Positions 1-5,936 of a stretch of 6,762 bases of DNA are shown one piece after another. The first letter of the stretch is position 1. The number at the start of each line of letters is the position of its first letter. The stretch is taken from NCBI GenBank assembly GCA_028705785.1, contig JAQWCT010000152.1:1-6762 (forward strand). Direction: 5' to 3'. Position numbers and translations under genes: made by a program. This DNA is from Sulfurospirillaceae bacterium (lineage in GTDB: Bacteria; Campylobacterota; Campylobacteria; Campylobacterales; Sulfurospirillaceae). A model generated the notes under the pieces. That model was not told the DNA's origin, did no database searches, and saw only the letters and a program-made list of their open reading frames with translations.

Positions 1-927
1 TTTGATGATAGCGCCACCTGTGTTTTCAACTGCTGTGTGAAGTTTCCAGTTTGGAGGTGCTAGTGGTGTGCCTAAAACCATGATGCGAGGTGTGTTGGCA
101 GGGAAAACGCTCACACCCTCTTTAACACGAAGTTCGAGTTCATCGCAGAGTTCGTTGACTTTTTGTGTATATCGTTCAATATCATCCATAAAGCCCACTT
201 GCGTAATCCAAAGAGCGTCTTTACCGCTAATAGGCATCACATCAGGGTTCATACCGCGAAGCGCGTCAAGGCGTTGAAGTGCGGAGCGTTTGGCGTTGAC
301 TTTTTTAACACCTTTTATCATCTCATCAAGGCTTAGTTTTTTTTCGGTGACTTGTTCAATGTGTTCTTTAAACTCAGCAATCTCTTCTTGCCACATTTTG
401 AGGTCTTTTTCGCGTTTCATATGCGGAATGTTCATGACATGTACAGGGTGATGTTTGCCCAAAATTTCCCATGCTTTTTTCTTGGCTTCGCAGGTCGTTT
501 CACCGTAGATAAAATCCGAGGATTGCGTGTACGCACAGGTGCGTTGAAGTTTAAAACCATGAGCAGATTTGATGAGTGGGCAGATGTTGCGAGGCAGTTC
601 CGTTTCCGCGTCGGCTATCGTAGCGTTTGAGCCACCGCATAAACCATAACATGCCCCGCCAGCGCCTATAACGATCTCTTCAGGAACAAAGATACAAAAT
701 GTCCCTACCGCTGGTTTTTTTTGCGCTCGAAGCGCATTAATCTCAGCAATTCGCTGACCTTGAATTTCGCTCATAAACCAGTCAAAATATTCCATACCTT
801 TAGGACGGTTCGGTTGGCTCATAAAACCAGCTTGGTAACCTGCAAGTCCCATACCCATCATTTTTGCATGTCGTTCAACATCAACACCAATACTCTCTAA
901 TAAATCCTTATGTGCTTCAACGCCCAT
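1..927 (-). CDS. Double-cubane-cluster / 2-hydroxyacyl-CoA dehydratase family reductase (YjiM/HgdB-like), 3' end off window
   Basis: The first 309 codons are visible, running uninterrupted from ATG at 927-925 to the left edge, so the C-terminus is missing. AAGGA lies six to seven bases upstream of the ATG. Family signatures seen: a TFCIFVPEEIVIGAG segment (C78), LPRNICPLIKS (C116) and GETTCEAKKKAWEIL (C146), which match the three cysteines that hold a [4Fe-4S] cluster in HgdB-type dehydratases. Extra cysteines at C93, C97 and C131, with the PVHVMNIPH stretch (161-169), resemble E. coli YjiM and the double-cubane-cluster proteins, in which additional cysteines bind an [8Fe-9S] cluster. Such proteins are cytoplasmic and receive electrons from an ATP-dependent activator of the HgdC/YjiL type; none is in view, but it could lie beyond the left edge. 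Low-potential reduction of a small substrate is the family expectation; the substrate here is unknown. A true dehydratase subunit is the alternative. The assignment is from remembered motifs, not alignment. Confidence 0.82.
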   Translation of the reverse strand, partial: MGVEAHKDLLESIGVDVERHAKMMGMGLAGYQAGFMSQPNRPKGMEYFDWFMSEIQGQRIAEINALRAQKKPAVGTFCIFVPEEIVIGAGGACYGLCGGSNATIADAETELPRNICPLIKSAHGFKLQRTCAYTQSSDFIYGETTCEAKKKAWEILGKHHPVHVMNIPHMKREKDLKMWQEEIAEFKEHIEQVTEKKLSLDEMIKGVKKVNAKRSALQRLDALRGMNPDVMPISGKDALWITQVGFMDDIERYTQKVNELCDELELRVKEGVSVFPANTPRIMVLGTPLAPPNWKLHTAVENTGGAIIK

Positions 928-966
928 CGTTTTTCCTTTGTGTGAAAAATGTGTGCTGTGTGGGGT

Positions 967-976
967 TTACATGTAA
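967..976. repeat. TTACATGTAA palindrome, copy 1
   Basis: Perfect 10-bp palindrome, extendable to the 12-bp TTTACATGTAAA at 966-977. It lies 40 bases upstream of the iron-sulfur reductase start, in its probable 5' leader. It is one of four exact copies in the window; function unknown. Confidence 0.85.
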
Positions 977-1013
977 AGAAGTCAGTAGAAAAAAAGAGTG
1001 CTACTTCATGTAT

Positions 1014-1028
1014 GTCTAAGCCTTAGAC
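1014..1028. promoter_or_regulatory. Perfect 15-bp inverted repeat, candidate operator
   Basis: GTCTAAG-C-CTTAGAC is a perfect 7-bp inverted repeat about a single central base, in the spacer between the divergent reductase and uppP genes. It is 87 bases upstream of the reductase ATG. A possible -10 box for the reductase (TACAAT on the minus strand, plus-strand 1045-1050) lies just upstream, which would put the palindrome near the transcription start, as for a repressor site. The symmetry is seen; the operator role and promoter are inferred, and no regulator is identified. Confidence 0.45.
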
Positions 1029-1071
1029 CAACAGCATTTGATGTATTGTAAACTACTAAAGATTAAAAAGA

Positions 1072-1110
1072 GGTAAAATATCCTTTACCAAATTAGGAGA
1101 TAATTTCTCC
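1072..1110 (+). promoter_or_regulatory. Putative uppP promoter/leader with two small hairpins
   Basis: TAAAAT at 1074-1079 is a plausible -10 hexamer for uppP; no convincing -35 box is visible, which is common in Campylobacterota. Two short inverted repeats follow: GGTAAA/TTTACC (1072-1077 with 1084-1089) and GGAGA/TCTCC (1096-1100 with 1106-1110). Neither is followed by a T-run, so they do not look like terminators. The region could be a promoter with an operator or a structured leader. Weak evidence overall. Confidence 0.3.
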
Positions 1111-1128
1111 GTTTAAGAGATGTTTTCC

Positions 1129-1138
1129 TTACATGTAA
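1129..1138. repeat. TTACATGTAA palindrome, copy 2
   Basis: Exact copy, extendable to the perfect 12-bp CTTACATGTAAG at 1128-1139. It sits about 45 bases upstream of the uppP GTG start, in the uppP leader. Confidence 0.85.
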
Positions 1139-1171
1139 GATAGTGTATGTTACACTTAGAAAAATAAAATT

Positions 1172-1175
1172 AGGA
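1172..1175 (+). promoter_or_regulatory. uppP ribosome binding site (decides the GTG start)
   Basis: AGGA ends six bases before GTG at 1182. The upstream in-frame ATG at 1143 has no Shine-Dalgarno sequence and would add 13 residues not typical of the family, so GTG is preferred. Confidence 0.7.
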
Positions 1176-1181
1176 CAATGT

Positions 1182-1946
1182 GTGGATATTTTTCAATCAA
1201 TCATCATGGGAATCGTAGAGGGTTTCACCGAGTTTTTGCCCGTTTCTTCAACAGGGCATATGATCGTTACAGCGGATTTTTTAGGCATAAAGCAAGATAG
1301 CGTTACTAAAGCGTACGAAGTTATCATCCAGTTTGCAGCTATTTTAGCGGTGGTTTTGAATTATAAAGATAAGTTTTCTCCTAAAAAGATAGCATTATGG
1401 ATGAAGCTAGCTGTTGCCTTTTTCCCTTTGGGTTTGATTGGGTTTTTATTTGCTAAGCAAGTCAAAGCACTTTTTGATGTGCAGATTGTCGCGGTGATGT
1501 TTATCGTGGGGGGAATTATTTTTTTAGTCATTGAAAAACTTTATAAACCTAAAGAGCATTTTATCGATGATGTGGAAAAAGTGAGTTACAAACAAGCACT
1601 TTGGATAGGAATCGCCCAAGTTTTTGCGTTGATACCTGGAACAAGTCGTGCAGGAGCCACTATCGTTGGAGCGATGATGGTAGGACTAACGCGTAAAGCC
1701 AGTGCAGAGTTTTCATTTTTACTTGCGTTTCCTGTGATGTGCGCGACGACTGGTTATGATATCGTAAAGCATCATAATGAATTCAACGATTCTAATTTGC
1801 TTGTTCTTGGCGTTGGTTTTGTGGTTTCTTTCATTGTTGCATATCTCACTATTAAACTCTTTTTGAAATTCTTAGAAAAGTTTACTTTCGTCTCTTTTGG
1901 TATTTATCGCATTATTTTTGGTGTAGCACTTTTACTGATTTATTAA
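1182..1946 (+). CDS. uppP: Undecaprenyl-diphosphatase UppP (BacA family)
   Basis: Integral inner-membrane phosphatase that converts undecaprenyl diphosphate to undecaprenyl phosphate, recycling the lipid carrier for peptidoglycan and surface glycans; overexpression classically gives bacitracin resistance. From the GTG start the protein has 254 residues, beginning (M)DIFQSIIMGIVEGFTEFLP, the usual N-terminus and length for the family. Both signatures are intact: the glutamate-rich motif E13...E17 followed by PVSSTGH (20-26), and PGTSRAGAT at about 152-160 with the catalytic-type arginine R156. The rest is strongly hydrophobic and fits about eight transmembrane segments. The longer reading from ATG at 1143 adds MYVTLRKIKLGQC and is unlikely. 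The gene stands alone: it is divergent from the iron-sulfur reductase and converges on the cytochrome gene with only a hairpin between them. It is a housekeeping gene with no visible link to the flanking haem genes. Confidence 0.97.
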   Translation: MDIFQSIIMGIVEGFTEFLPVSSTGHMIVTADFLGIKQDSVTKAYEVIIQFAAILAVVLNYKDKFSPKKIALWMKLAVAFFPLGLIGFLFAKQVKALFDVQIVAVMFIVGGIIFLVIEKLYKPKEHFIDDVEKVSYKQALWIGIAQVFALIPGTSRAGATIVGAMMVGLTRKASAEFSFLLAFPVMCATTGYDIVKHHNEFNDSNLLVLGVGFVVSFIVAYLTIKLFLKFLEKFTFVSFGIYRIIFGVALLLIY

Positions 1947-1949
1947 AAC

Positions 1950-1973
1950 GAAAGAGGGTTTTACGCCTCTTTC
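1950..1973. terminator. Hairpin terminator between convergent uppP and cytochrome genes
   Basis: GAAAGAGG (1950-1957) and CCTCTTTC (1966-1973) form a perfect 8-bp stem with an 8-base loop. Read on the minus strand the stem is followed by GTTTTAATAAA, a reasonable T-tract, so it best serves the haem operon. Read on the plus strand it starts four bases after the uppP stop but is followed only by TTCC. The right arm lies inside the last codons of the cytochrome gene, whose stop codon is at 1961-1963. Confidence 0.65.
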
Positions 1974-2668
1974 TTCCAGATATTTGCTAGTATGAGAACA
2001 CTCATAAGCAAAATAGAACTGACCATCAATCCGCCCATAACAAAGATGAGATAGACAAGACTCGGTACAAATTTCGAAAACCACCATGAGAAGATATCTA
2101 AAAAAGCACCGCCAAAAGAGGCAAGAATAAGCGCATTTTTAATGCTATCTTTGTAAGTTGTATATGCAAAAAGCAAGGTGACAAGAAGTAAGAAGGTTGA
2201 AATTCCAAACATATGGATATGCGCTTGTTTGGACATTTTCGACCATGAATACCCCGCTTCAGTATGCGTCATAACCTGCTCATAAGTATCAAATGGCATG
2301 GAAGGTATGGCTTTGCTCATTTTTGAGCTTTTACTATGACAATTTGCACAATCTGTTTGGATGATTTTCCAAGCATCATCATAGAGTTTTCCCTCTTTTT
2401 TTGACCCCTCTTTTATCCAATTATGCACCGTGTCTATGTCAGCATCATCGGTTACTTCTTTATACATGCTCCCTTTCATCGCAGAGACAATGGCGGGCAT
2501 GGTATATTTGTTTTGTATCTGAGTAATGGTCGGTATATTGAGTCCATCTTTTTTACCAGAGAGCTCTAATCCTAGAAGAATGACAGAAGAGACGGTTGCG
2601 GTAAGCACAAAGAGCAAAAACAGCGATATCGCTGTTTTTGCCTGTGTGTTGAGTTGTTGAATCGACAC
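1961..2668 (-). CDS. Membrane-anchored c-type cytochrome with C-terminal three-helix domain
   Basis: The product has 235 residues. One hydrophobic helix (about 13-35) is followed by a hydrophilic domain (about 36-148) carrying a single CANCH motif (107-111), a standard CxxCH haem c site. Three more helices follow (about 153-172, 177-198, 203-230). H150 and H152 in AHIHMFG, at the start of helix 2, could ligate a membrane haem. Topology predicts the haem c domain in the periplasm. It starts at GTG (2668-2666), preceded by AAAGGA with six-base spacing. The stop codon of the upstream haem-protein gene overlaps this site (11-base gap), so the two genes form an operon and may be translationally coupled. 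I infer a quinone-side or membrane electron-transfer partner of the upstream secreted haem protein. I do not recognise a named gene, and the physiological substrate is unknown. Confidence 0.82.
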   Translation of the reverse strand: MSIQQLNTQAKTAISLFLLFVLTATVSSVILLGLELSGKKDGLNIPTITQIQNKYTMPAIVSAMKGSMYKEVTDDADIDTVHNWIKEGSKKEGKLYDDAWKIIQTDCANCHSKSSKMSKAIPSMPFDTYEQVMTHTEAGYSWSKMSKQAHIHMFGISTFLLLVTLLFAYTTYKDSIKNALILASFGGAFLDIFSWWFSKFVPSLVYLIFVMGGLMVSSILLMSVLILANIWKKEA

Positions 2669-2679
2669 ACGGTATCCTT

Positions 2680-3726
2680 TTATTTAAATGTTAACTCTAT
2701 ACTTCCCTCGTGGAAGACATGGTTGATGGCAGAATTGTCAAATGCTGATATACCAAAGAAATACGGTTTCTTAAGATCGCTAAATTGTACATCTTGCTCA
2801 GCAGATTTTGGATGTGTTGTAACGAGTGCTCTTTTGAAAATAAGTGTCCATTTTCCATCTTTCCACGCTGCTTGTGTAGCGATGTCACCACGAGAACCGG
2901 AGAGTTTACCTACGACAATACCAGGAATCATATCGCCTGCTTTAAAGGTGTCAACAAAAGGCACTTTGTCTTCTTCTAAAATCCATGTTTTTGTTTTGTC
3001 TGCATTTTTGCTCATAAACTCTGGGGCTGTTTTATCTGCATTCATATTCGCTTTATCGCCACCACCTAGTTTTTCATCGCCAGATCTTCCCCAGTCTTTA
3101 CCGACTTTTGGGTCAGTGTTGTTATTGACGAATTGGTCATCAGTCATGTCAGTAGAAAGACCTGTTCGCACACTCTTCCAATGCCACATATCAATCGTCT
3201 CTCCTGCATTGTTGGTATATTTTCGACCAGGAGATGTGTCACTAATGCCATTATTCATACCGTCTTTAGCCATGTGACAGGCGATAGCACATCCTTTTTT
3301 TTCAAAACCTTTGGTATTGATGTTCCAGAAGAACGCCATTTTATCTTCATAATAAGTATTTTCATGATTGGTTTGGTCTACATTTTTCATTTTTTTCCAA
3401 GAACCATCAGCTTGTTTCATCCAAGGCTCTCTATTGGTACTAAGTGTTGGGTCGTCATACTGCACTTTAATGTAGATATTTTTATCATCGTAGAGTGATT
3501 TTAAAACAGCCGTTGATTTAGTGATACCTTTATAACCATCTGGTTTATAAGGTGTTTCGTTAAGTGGCACAACAACTTCTTTTGCTTTTGCCCAAGCACC
3601 ATCACTTGCATCCATAGATACAGGGGTAGAAACTTTTGTACTCTCCAATTTCCAATCCGCCGCAAATGCGCTTGTGCCCAAAAGCACTGTACTTGCCACC
3701 AATAAAGATAGGGTCATTTTCTTCAT
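2680..3726 (-). CDS. Secreted ethylbenzene-dehydrogenase-type haem-binding protein (EB_dh family) with CxxxCH motif
   Basis: The product has 348 residues with a Sec signal peptide (MKKMTLSLLVASTVLLGTSAFA, likely cut after A22), so it is periplasmic. Family features seen: an N-terminal strand with a D39-to-W45 region (MDASDGAWAKAKEVVVPL), LYDDKNIYIKVQYDD (78-92), a central DMWHWK (179-184), a glycine- and asparagine-rich GRSGDEKLGGGD region (213-224) and GKWTLIFKRAL (291-301). This pattern matches the EB_dh / cytochrome c-552-DMSO-reductase-like haem-binding domain, found in the gamma subunits of ethylbenzene, DMS, chlorate and selenate oxidoreductases, which carry haem b in the periplasm. GCAIACH (145-151) gives C146-x3-C150-H151, a spacing one residue longer than standard haem c sites. 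No molybdenum catalytic subunit is nearby, so it may work only with the membrane cytochrome encoded next. It is the first gene of the operon, with a strong AAGGAG site, and is divergent from the two-component system. Confidence 0.85.
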   Translation of the reverse strand: MKKMTLSLLVASTVLLGTSAFAADWKLESTKVSTPVSMDASDGAWAKAKEVVVPLNETPYKPDGYKGITKSTAVLKSLYDDKNIYIKVQYDDPTLSTNREPWMKQADGSWKKMKNVDQTNHENTYYEDKMAFFWNINTKGFEKKGCAIACHMAKDGMNNGISDTSPGRKYTNNAGETIDMWHWKSVRTGLSTDMTDDQFVNNNTDPKVGKDWGRSGDEKLGGGDKANMNADKTAPEFMSKNADKTKTWILEEDKVPFVDTFKAGDMIPGIVVGKLSGSRGDIATQAAWKDGKWTLIFKRALVTTHPKSAEQDVQFSDLKKPYFFGISAFDNSAINHVFHEGSIELTFK

Positions 3727-3732
3727 ATAAAA

Positions 3733-3738
3733 CTCCTT
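3733..3738 (-). promoter_or_regulatory. Strong ribosome binding site of the EB_dh haem-protein gene
   Basis: AAGGAG on the minus strand, six bases from the ATG at 3726-3724. It is the best Shine-Dalgarno match in the window and suggests high expression when the operon is on. Confidence 0.8.
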
Positions 3739-3781
3739 TTTGTAATGTGTGAGAGGAAGTATGGCAGGTTTTTATTTCGTC

Positions 3782-3811
3782 AAAATTAATACAAGATTAA
3801 TTTTTTTTAAT
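3782..3811. promoter_or_regulatory. Divergent control region: inverted repeat and tandem ATTAAT half-sites
   Basis: AAAATTAAT (3782-3790) and ATTAATTTT (3796-3804) form a perfect 9-bp inverted repeat around ACAAG. The same bases also read as direct repeats: ATTAAT at 3785-3790, ATTAAT at 3796-3801 and TTTAAT at 3806-3811, stepping 11 and 10 bp, about one helical turn. OmpR/PhoB-family regulators usually bind tandem half-sites at that spacing. The region lies between the haem operon and the response regulator gene, so I infer a binding site for that regulator acting on one or both promoters. TTGACG on the minus strand (3778-3783) overlaps the left end and could be a -35 element for the haem operon, though no good -10 follows, as in activator-dependent promoters. 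Confidence 0.5.
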
Positions 3812-3835
3812 GTTTGTTTTGCTACTATGGAAAGC

Positions 3836-4501
3836 ATGAAAATATTACTGATTGAAGATGACTTAAAAATCTTATCCTTTATTCAAAAAGGGCTTCAAGA
3901 AGAGGGCTTTTTAGTCGATACAGCCAGTGATGGCGAAGACGGATTTTACCTCTCTTGTGAGCATAATTACGACCTTTTGATTGTTGATTGGATGTTGCCT
4001 AAGATGGATGGCATTACGATTTGTCAAAAACTTAGAGATAAAAAAGTCGTCATTCCTATTTTGATGTTAACGGCTAAAAACAGCGTGGAAGATAGAATCG
4101 CAGGTTTTGGATGTGGGGCAGATGACTATCTCTCTAAGCCTTTTGTTTTTGCTGAACTCGTAGCAAGGGTTCGCTCCTTGCTTCGTCGATCTTCCTACAA
4201 TTTTAACGAAACACTGGGACTTGATACGCTTGAAGTGAATGTTTCCAAACGAAGTGTCACTCGCTCAGGTAAAGCCATCTCCTTGACGAGCAAAGAGTTT
4301 GACATTTTAGTTTACATGTTACTTAACCAAGGAAGCATCATTACACATACACAATTACAAGAGAAAATTTGGGGTATTAGCGAGAATACTTCGAGTAATA
4401 TTATCAATGTTTTTATCCATCACTTGCGCCATAAAATTGATAGTGAAGGTGAAAAAGTACTGATTAAAACGATTCGAGGCTCTGGGTATAAAATAGAATA
4501 A
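3836..4501 (+). CDS. OmpR/PhoB-family DNA-binding response regulator
   Basis: From ATG at 3836 the product has 221 residues, normal for the family. An N-terminal receiver domain (1-118) shows all key residues: acidic pair D8/D9, phosphoacceptor D51 in LLIVDWMLPKMDG, T79 and K101 in SKPF. The C-terminal winged-helix domain (about 125-221) shows ISLTSKEFDILVYML, the recognition-helix region NTSSNIINVFIHHLRHKI and the terminal wing TIRGSGYKIE. The start is chosen because GGA lies four bases upstream and MKILLIEDD is the classic N-terminus. A longer reading from 3749 would run through the AT-rich control region and lacks support. The kinase gene begins one base after this stop. Its divergent position points to the EB_dh/cytochrome operon as the likely target. 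It probably binds the ATTAAT repeats just upstream, which would also give autoregulation; that is inference. Confidence 0.96.
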   Translation: MKILLIEDDLKILSFIQKGLQEEGFLVDTASDGEDGFYLSCEHNYDLLIVDWMLPKMDGITICQKLRDKKVVIPILMLTAKNSVEDRIAGFGCGADDYLSKPFVFAELVARVRSLLRRSSYNFNETLGLDTLEVNVSKRSVTRSGKAISLTSKEFDILVYMLLNQGSIITHTQLQEKIWGISENTSSNIINVFIHHLRHKIDSEGEKVLIKTIRGSGYKIE

Positions 4502-4502
4502 C

Positions 4503-5927
4503 ATGGAAATAGTTCTCTTTATTTATGGATTGTCCTTTTTTGTCTTAGGTGTATTGGTGTTATTTGTGCGAACCAAAGAGAGTGAAATATTTTTTGCTAA
4601 AAAAATTTGGCTTTTAGGTGTTTTTGCTTTATTTCATGCCTTTGTAGAATGGGTTTTTCTTTACATGTATATTTTCCCAGAATTTGAAACTATACTAAGT
4701 CCCATCAAAGCCAGCTTACTACTGGTATCTTATCTTTTCTTGTTCGAATTTTCTCGCTTTATCTTGCGAGAAAGTTTTAAAGATGAACGCTCAAAACTTC
4801 ATTTTATGCACACACTCTATGCCGCTCCTGTCATCTATACGATTAGCCTCTCGAGTCTTTTAACACTTATCATCATCAGCCCCTCACTCGATGGCACTAT
4901 TGCAGCTATTCGTTATACTTATGGCTTTTTAGGGTCTTTGTTTTTGGGAATAGGGCTTTATTATTATGGCGAATCATTGAAAAAAAGCGCTTCTGTGGAA
5001 AGATTGAAAATCTACTTTAAAATTCCCGGAATTGCGTTTATTTTTTATGGTCTTTTTGCAGGAATTGCGGTCTCCCCTGTGGACTATTTCCCCGGAAATG
5101 TCATCAATACGGTTTGGTTTTTAGAGACTTTTGGTATCCCTGTACAGCTTTTTAGAGCACTGTGTGCCTTGGTTATCACTATCTCCTCCATTAAGGCATT
5201 ACAAATTTTTAGTGATGAAATCAACCTCAAACTCTCTTCATCCCTACGACAAATCAAACGCTTTTCTTCGGATGTTTCGCATGAACTTAAAACACCATTG
5301 ACGGCGATGAAAGTCGAAGTGGAAGTCGCACTAAAAGAAGAGAGAAGTAAAGAAGAGTACCAAAATATACTGCGTTCCAACCTCGAAGAGATAGACACAC
5401 TCCAATCCATCGTTAAAAACCTTCTGATGCTGACCTATCTTGAAAAAGAATCACTCAAGAAGAAGTTTACCAAACACGCCATTGATGATATTGTTTTAAA
5501 GGGTCTTGAAGATTTAATGGTGATGGCAAGTCATAAAAATATCAATTTAGAGATGCAAACGCTTGATTCTGTTGAGATGTTATGTGATGAGGTGTTGTTG
5601 AGAACTGTCTTTTCTAACCTTATTGAAAATGCTATCAAATATGCTCCCTCAAGCAGTAGTGTTTTTATCGCTTTATGCAAAGTAGAAAATCACGCCATTT
5701 TTAGTGTGGAAGATGAGGGGAAAGGCATCGATGAGGCAAAACTTAAGCTCGTATTTGATAGATTTTATCGCACCGATGACTCGCGCTCCAAAAGTGTTAA
5801 AGGCTTTGGTTTGGGGTTATCCATCGTCAAGCAGATAGTTGAAGTTCATGATGGAAGCGTGGAGATGAAAAATCGTTTAAATGGCGGACTTTGCGTCAAA
5901 GTCACATTACCAATAGTTTACATGTAA
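4503..5927 (+). CDS. Membrane histidine kinase with seven-helix sensor region
   Basis: The product has 474 residues. The N-terminal half has about seven hydrophobic segments (roughly 3-22, 35-57, 66-88, 104-127, 134-155, 172-192, 211-233) with short loops and no sizeable extracytoplasmic domain. The catalytic core is complete: DHp helix with SHELKTPL (H260 is the phosphoacceptor), N box NLIENAIKYAP (N376), G1 box DEGKGI (404-409), F box FDRFYR (418-423) and G2 box GFGLGLSIV (434-442). There is no HAMP or PAS domain; a short linker (about 233-250) joins the membrane part to the DHp helix. The start follows the response regulator stop by one base with no clear Shine-Dalgarno sequence, so translational coupling is likely. 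It should phosphorylate the adjacent regulator. The sensing mode points to a signal in or at the membrane, ligand unknown. The final codons Val-Tyr-Met-stop overlap a TTACATGTAA palindrome. Confidence 0.96.
   Translation: MEIVLFIYGLSFFVLGVLVLFVRTKESEIFFAKKIWLLGVFALFHAFVEWVFLYMYIFPEFETILSPIKASLLLVSYLFLFEFSRFILRESFKDERSKLHFMHTLYAAPVIYTISLSSLLTLIIISPSLDGTIAAIRYTYGFLGSLFLGIGLYYYGESLKKSASVERLKIYFKIPGIAFIFYGLFAGIAVSPVDYFPGNVINTVWFLETFGIPVQLFRALCALVITISSIKALQIFSDEINLKLSSSLRQIKRFSSDVSHELKTPLTAMKVEVEVALKEERSKEEYQNILRSNLEEIDTLQSIVKNLLMLTYLEKESLKKKFTKHAIDDIVLKGLEDLMVMASHKNINLEMQTLDSVEMLCDEVLLRTVFSNLIENAIKYAPSSSSVFIALCKVENHAIFSVEDEGKGIDEAKLKLVFDRFYRTDDSRSKSVKGFGLGLSIVKQIVEVHDGSVEMKNRLNGGLCVKVTLPIVYM
5918..5927. 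repeat. TTACATGTAA palindrome, copy 3 (at the kinase stop codon)
   Basis: This exact copy supplies the final bases TAC-ATG-TAA of the kinase gene, that is Tyr-Met-stop, and its last two bases begin the AAGGA ribosome binding site of the next gene. Confidence 0.85.
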
Positions 5928-5936
5928 GGAAAAAGA

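Noticed and set aside
352..630. Plus-strand open frame of 92 codons.
   Set aside because: It is antisense to the well-conserved iron-sulfur reductase, including its cysteine motifs, has no ribosome site and shows no family resemblance.
1041..1076. Eleven-codon ATG-initiated reading frame in the uppP upstream region as a leader peptide.
   Set aside because: No ribosome binding site, no attenuator-like codon run and no terminator hairpin with a T-tract follows.
1143..1181. Upstream ATG start for uppP.
   Set aside because: It has no Shine-Dalgarno, and the 13 extra residues are charged and unlike the family N-terminus. GTG at 1182 has AGGA at correct spacing.
2654..3277. Plus-strand open frame of 207 codons.
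   Set aside because: It is antisense to the EB_dh gene, whose signal peptide, motifs and strong ribosome site identify the real coding strand.
3295..3302. Run of eight A on the coding strand just before the CxxxCH codons, as a phase-variation or slippage site.
   Set aside because: Equal A8 runs encode ordinary Lys-Lys pairs at 337-344 and 715-722 in the reductase gene. They reflect AT-rich lysine codons, and all frames are intact.
3749..3835. Longer N-terminus for the response regulator, including the alternative ATG at 3827.
   Set aside because: It would translate the AT-rich control region. The receiver domain begins exactly at the ATG at 3836, which alone has a nearby GGA.
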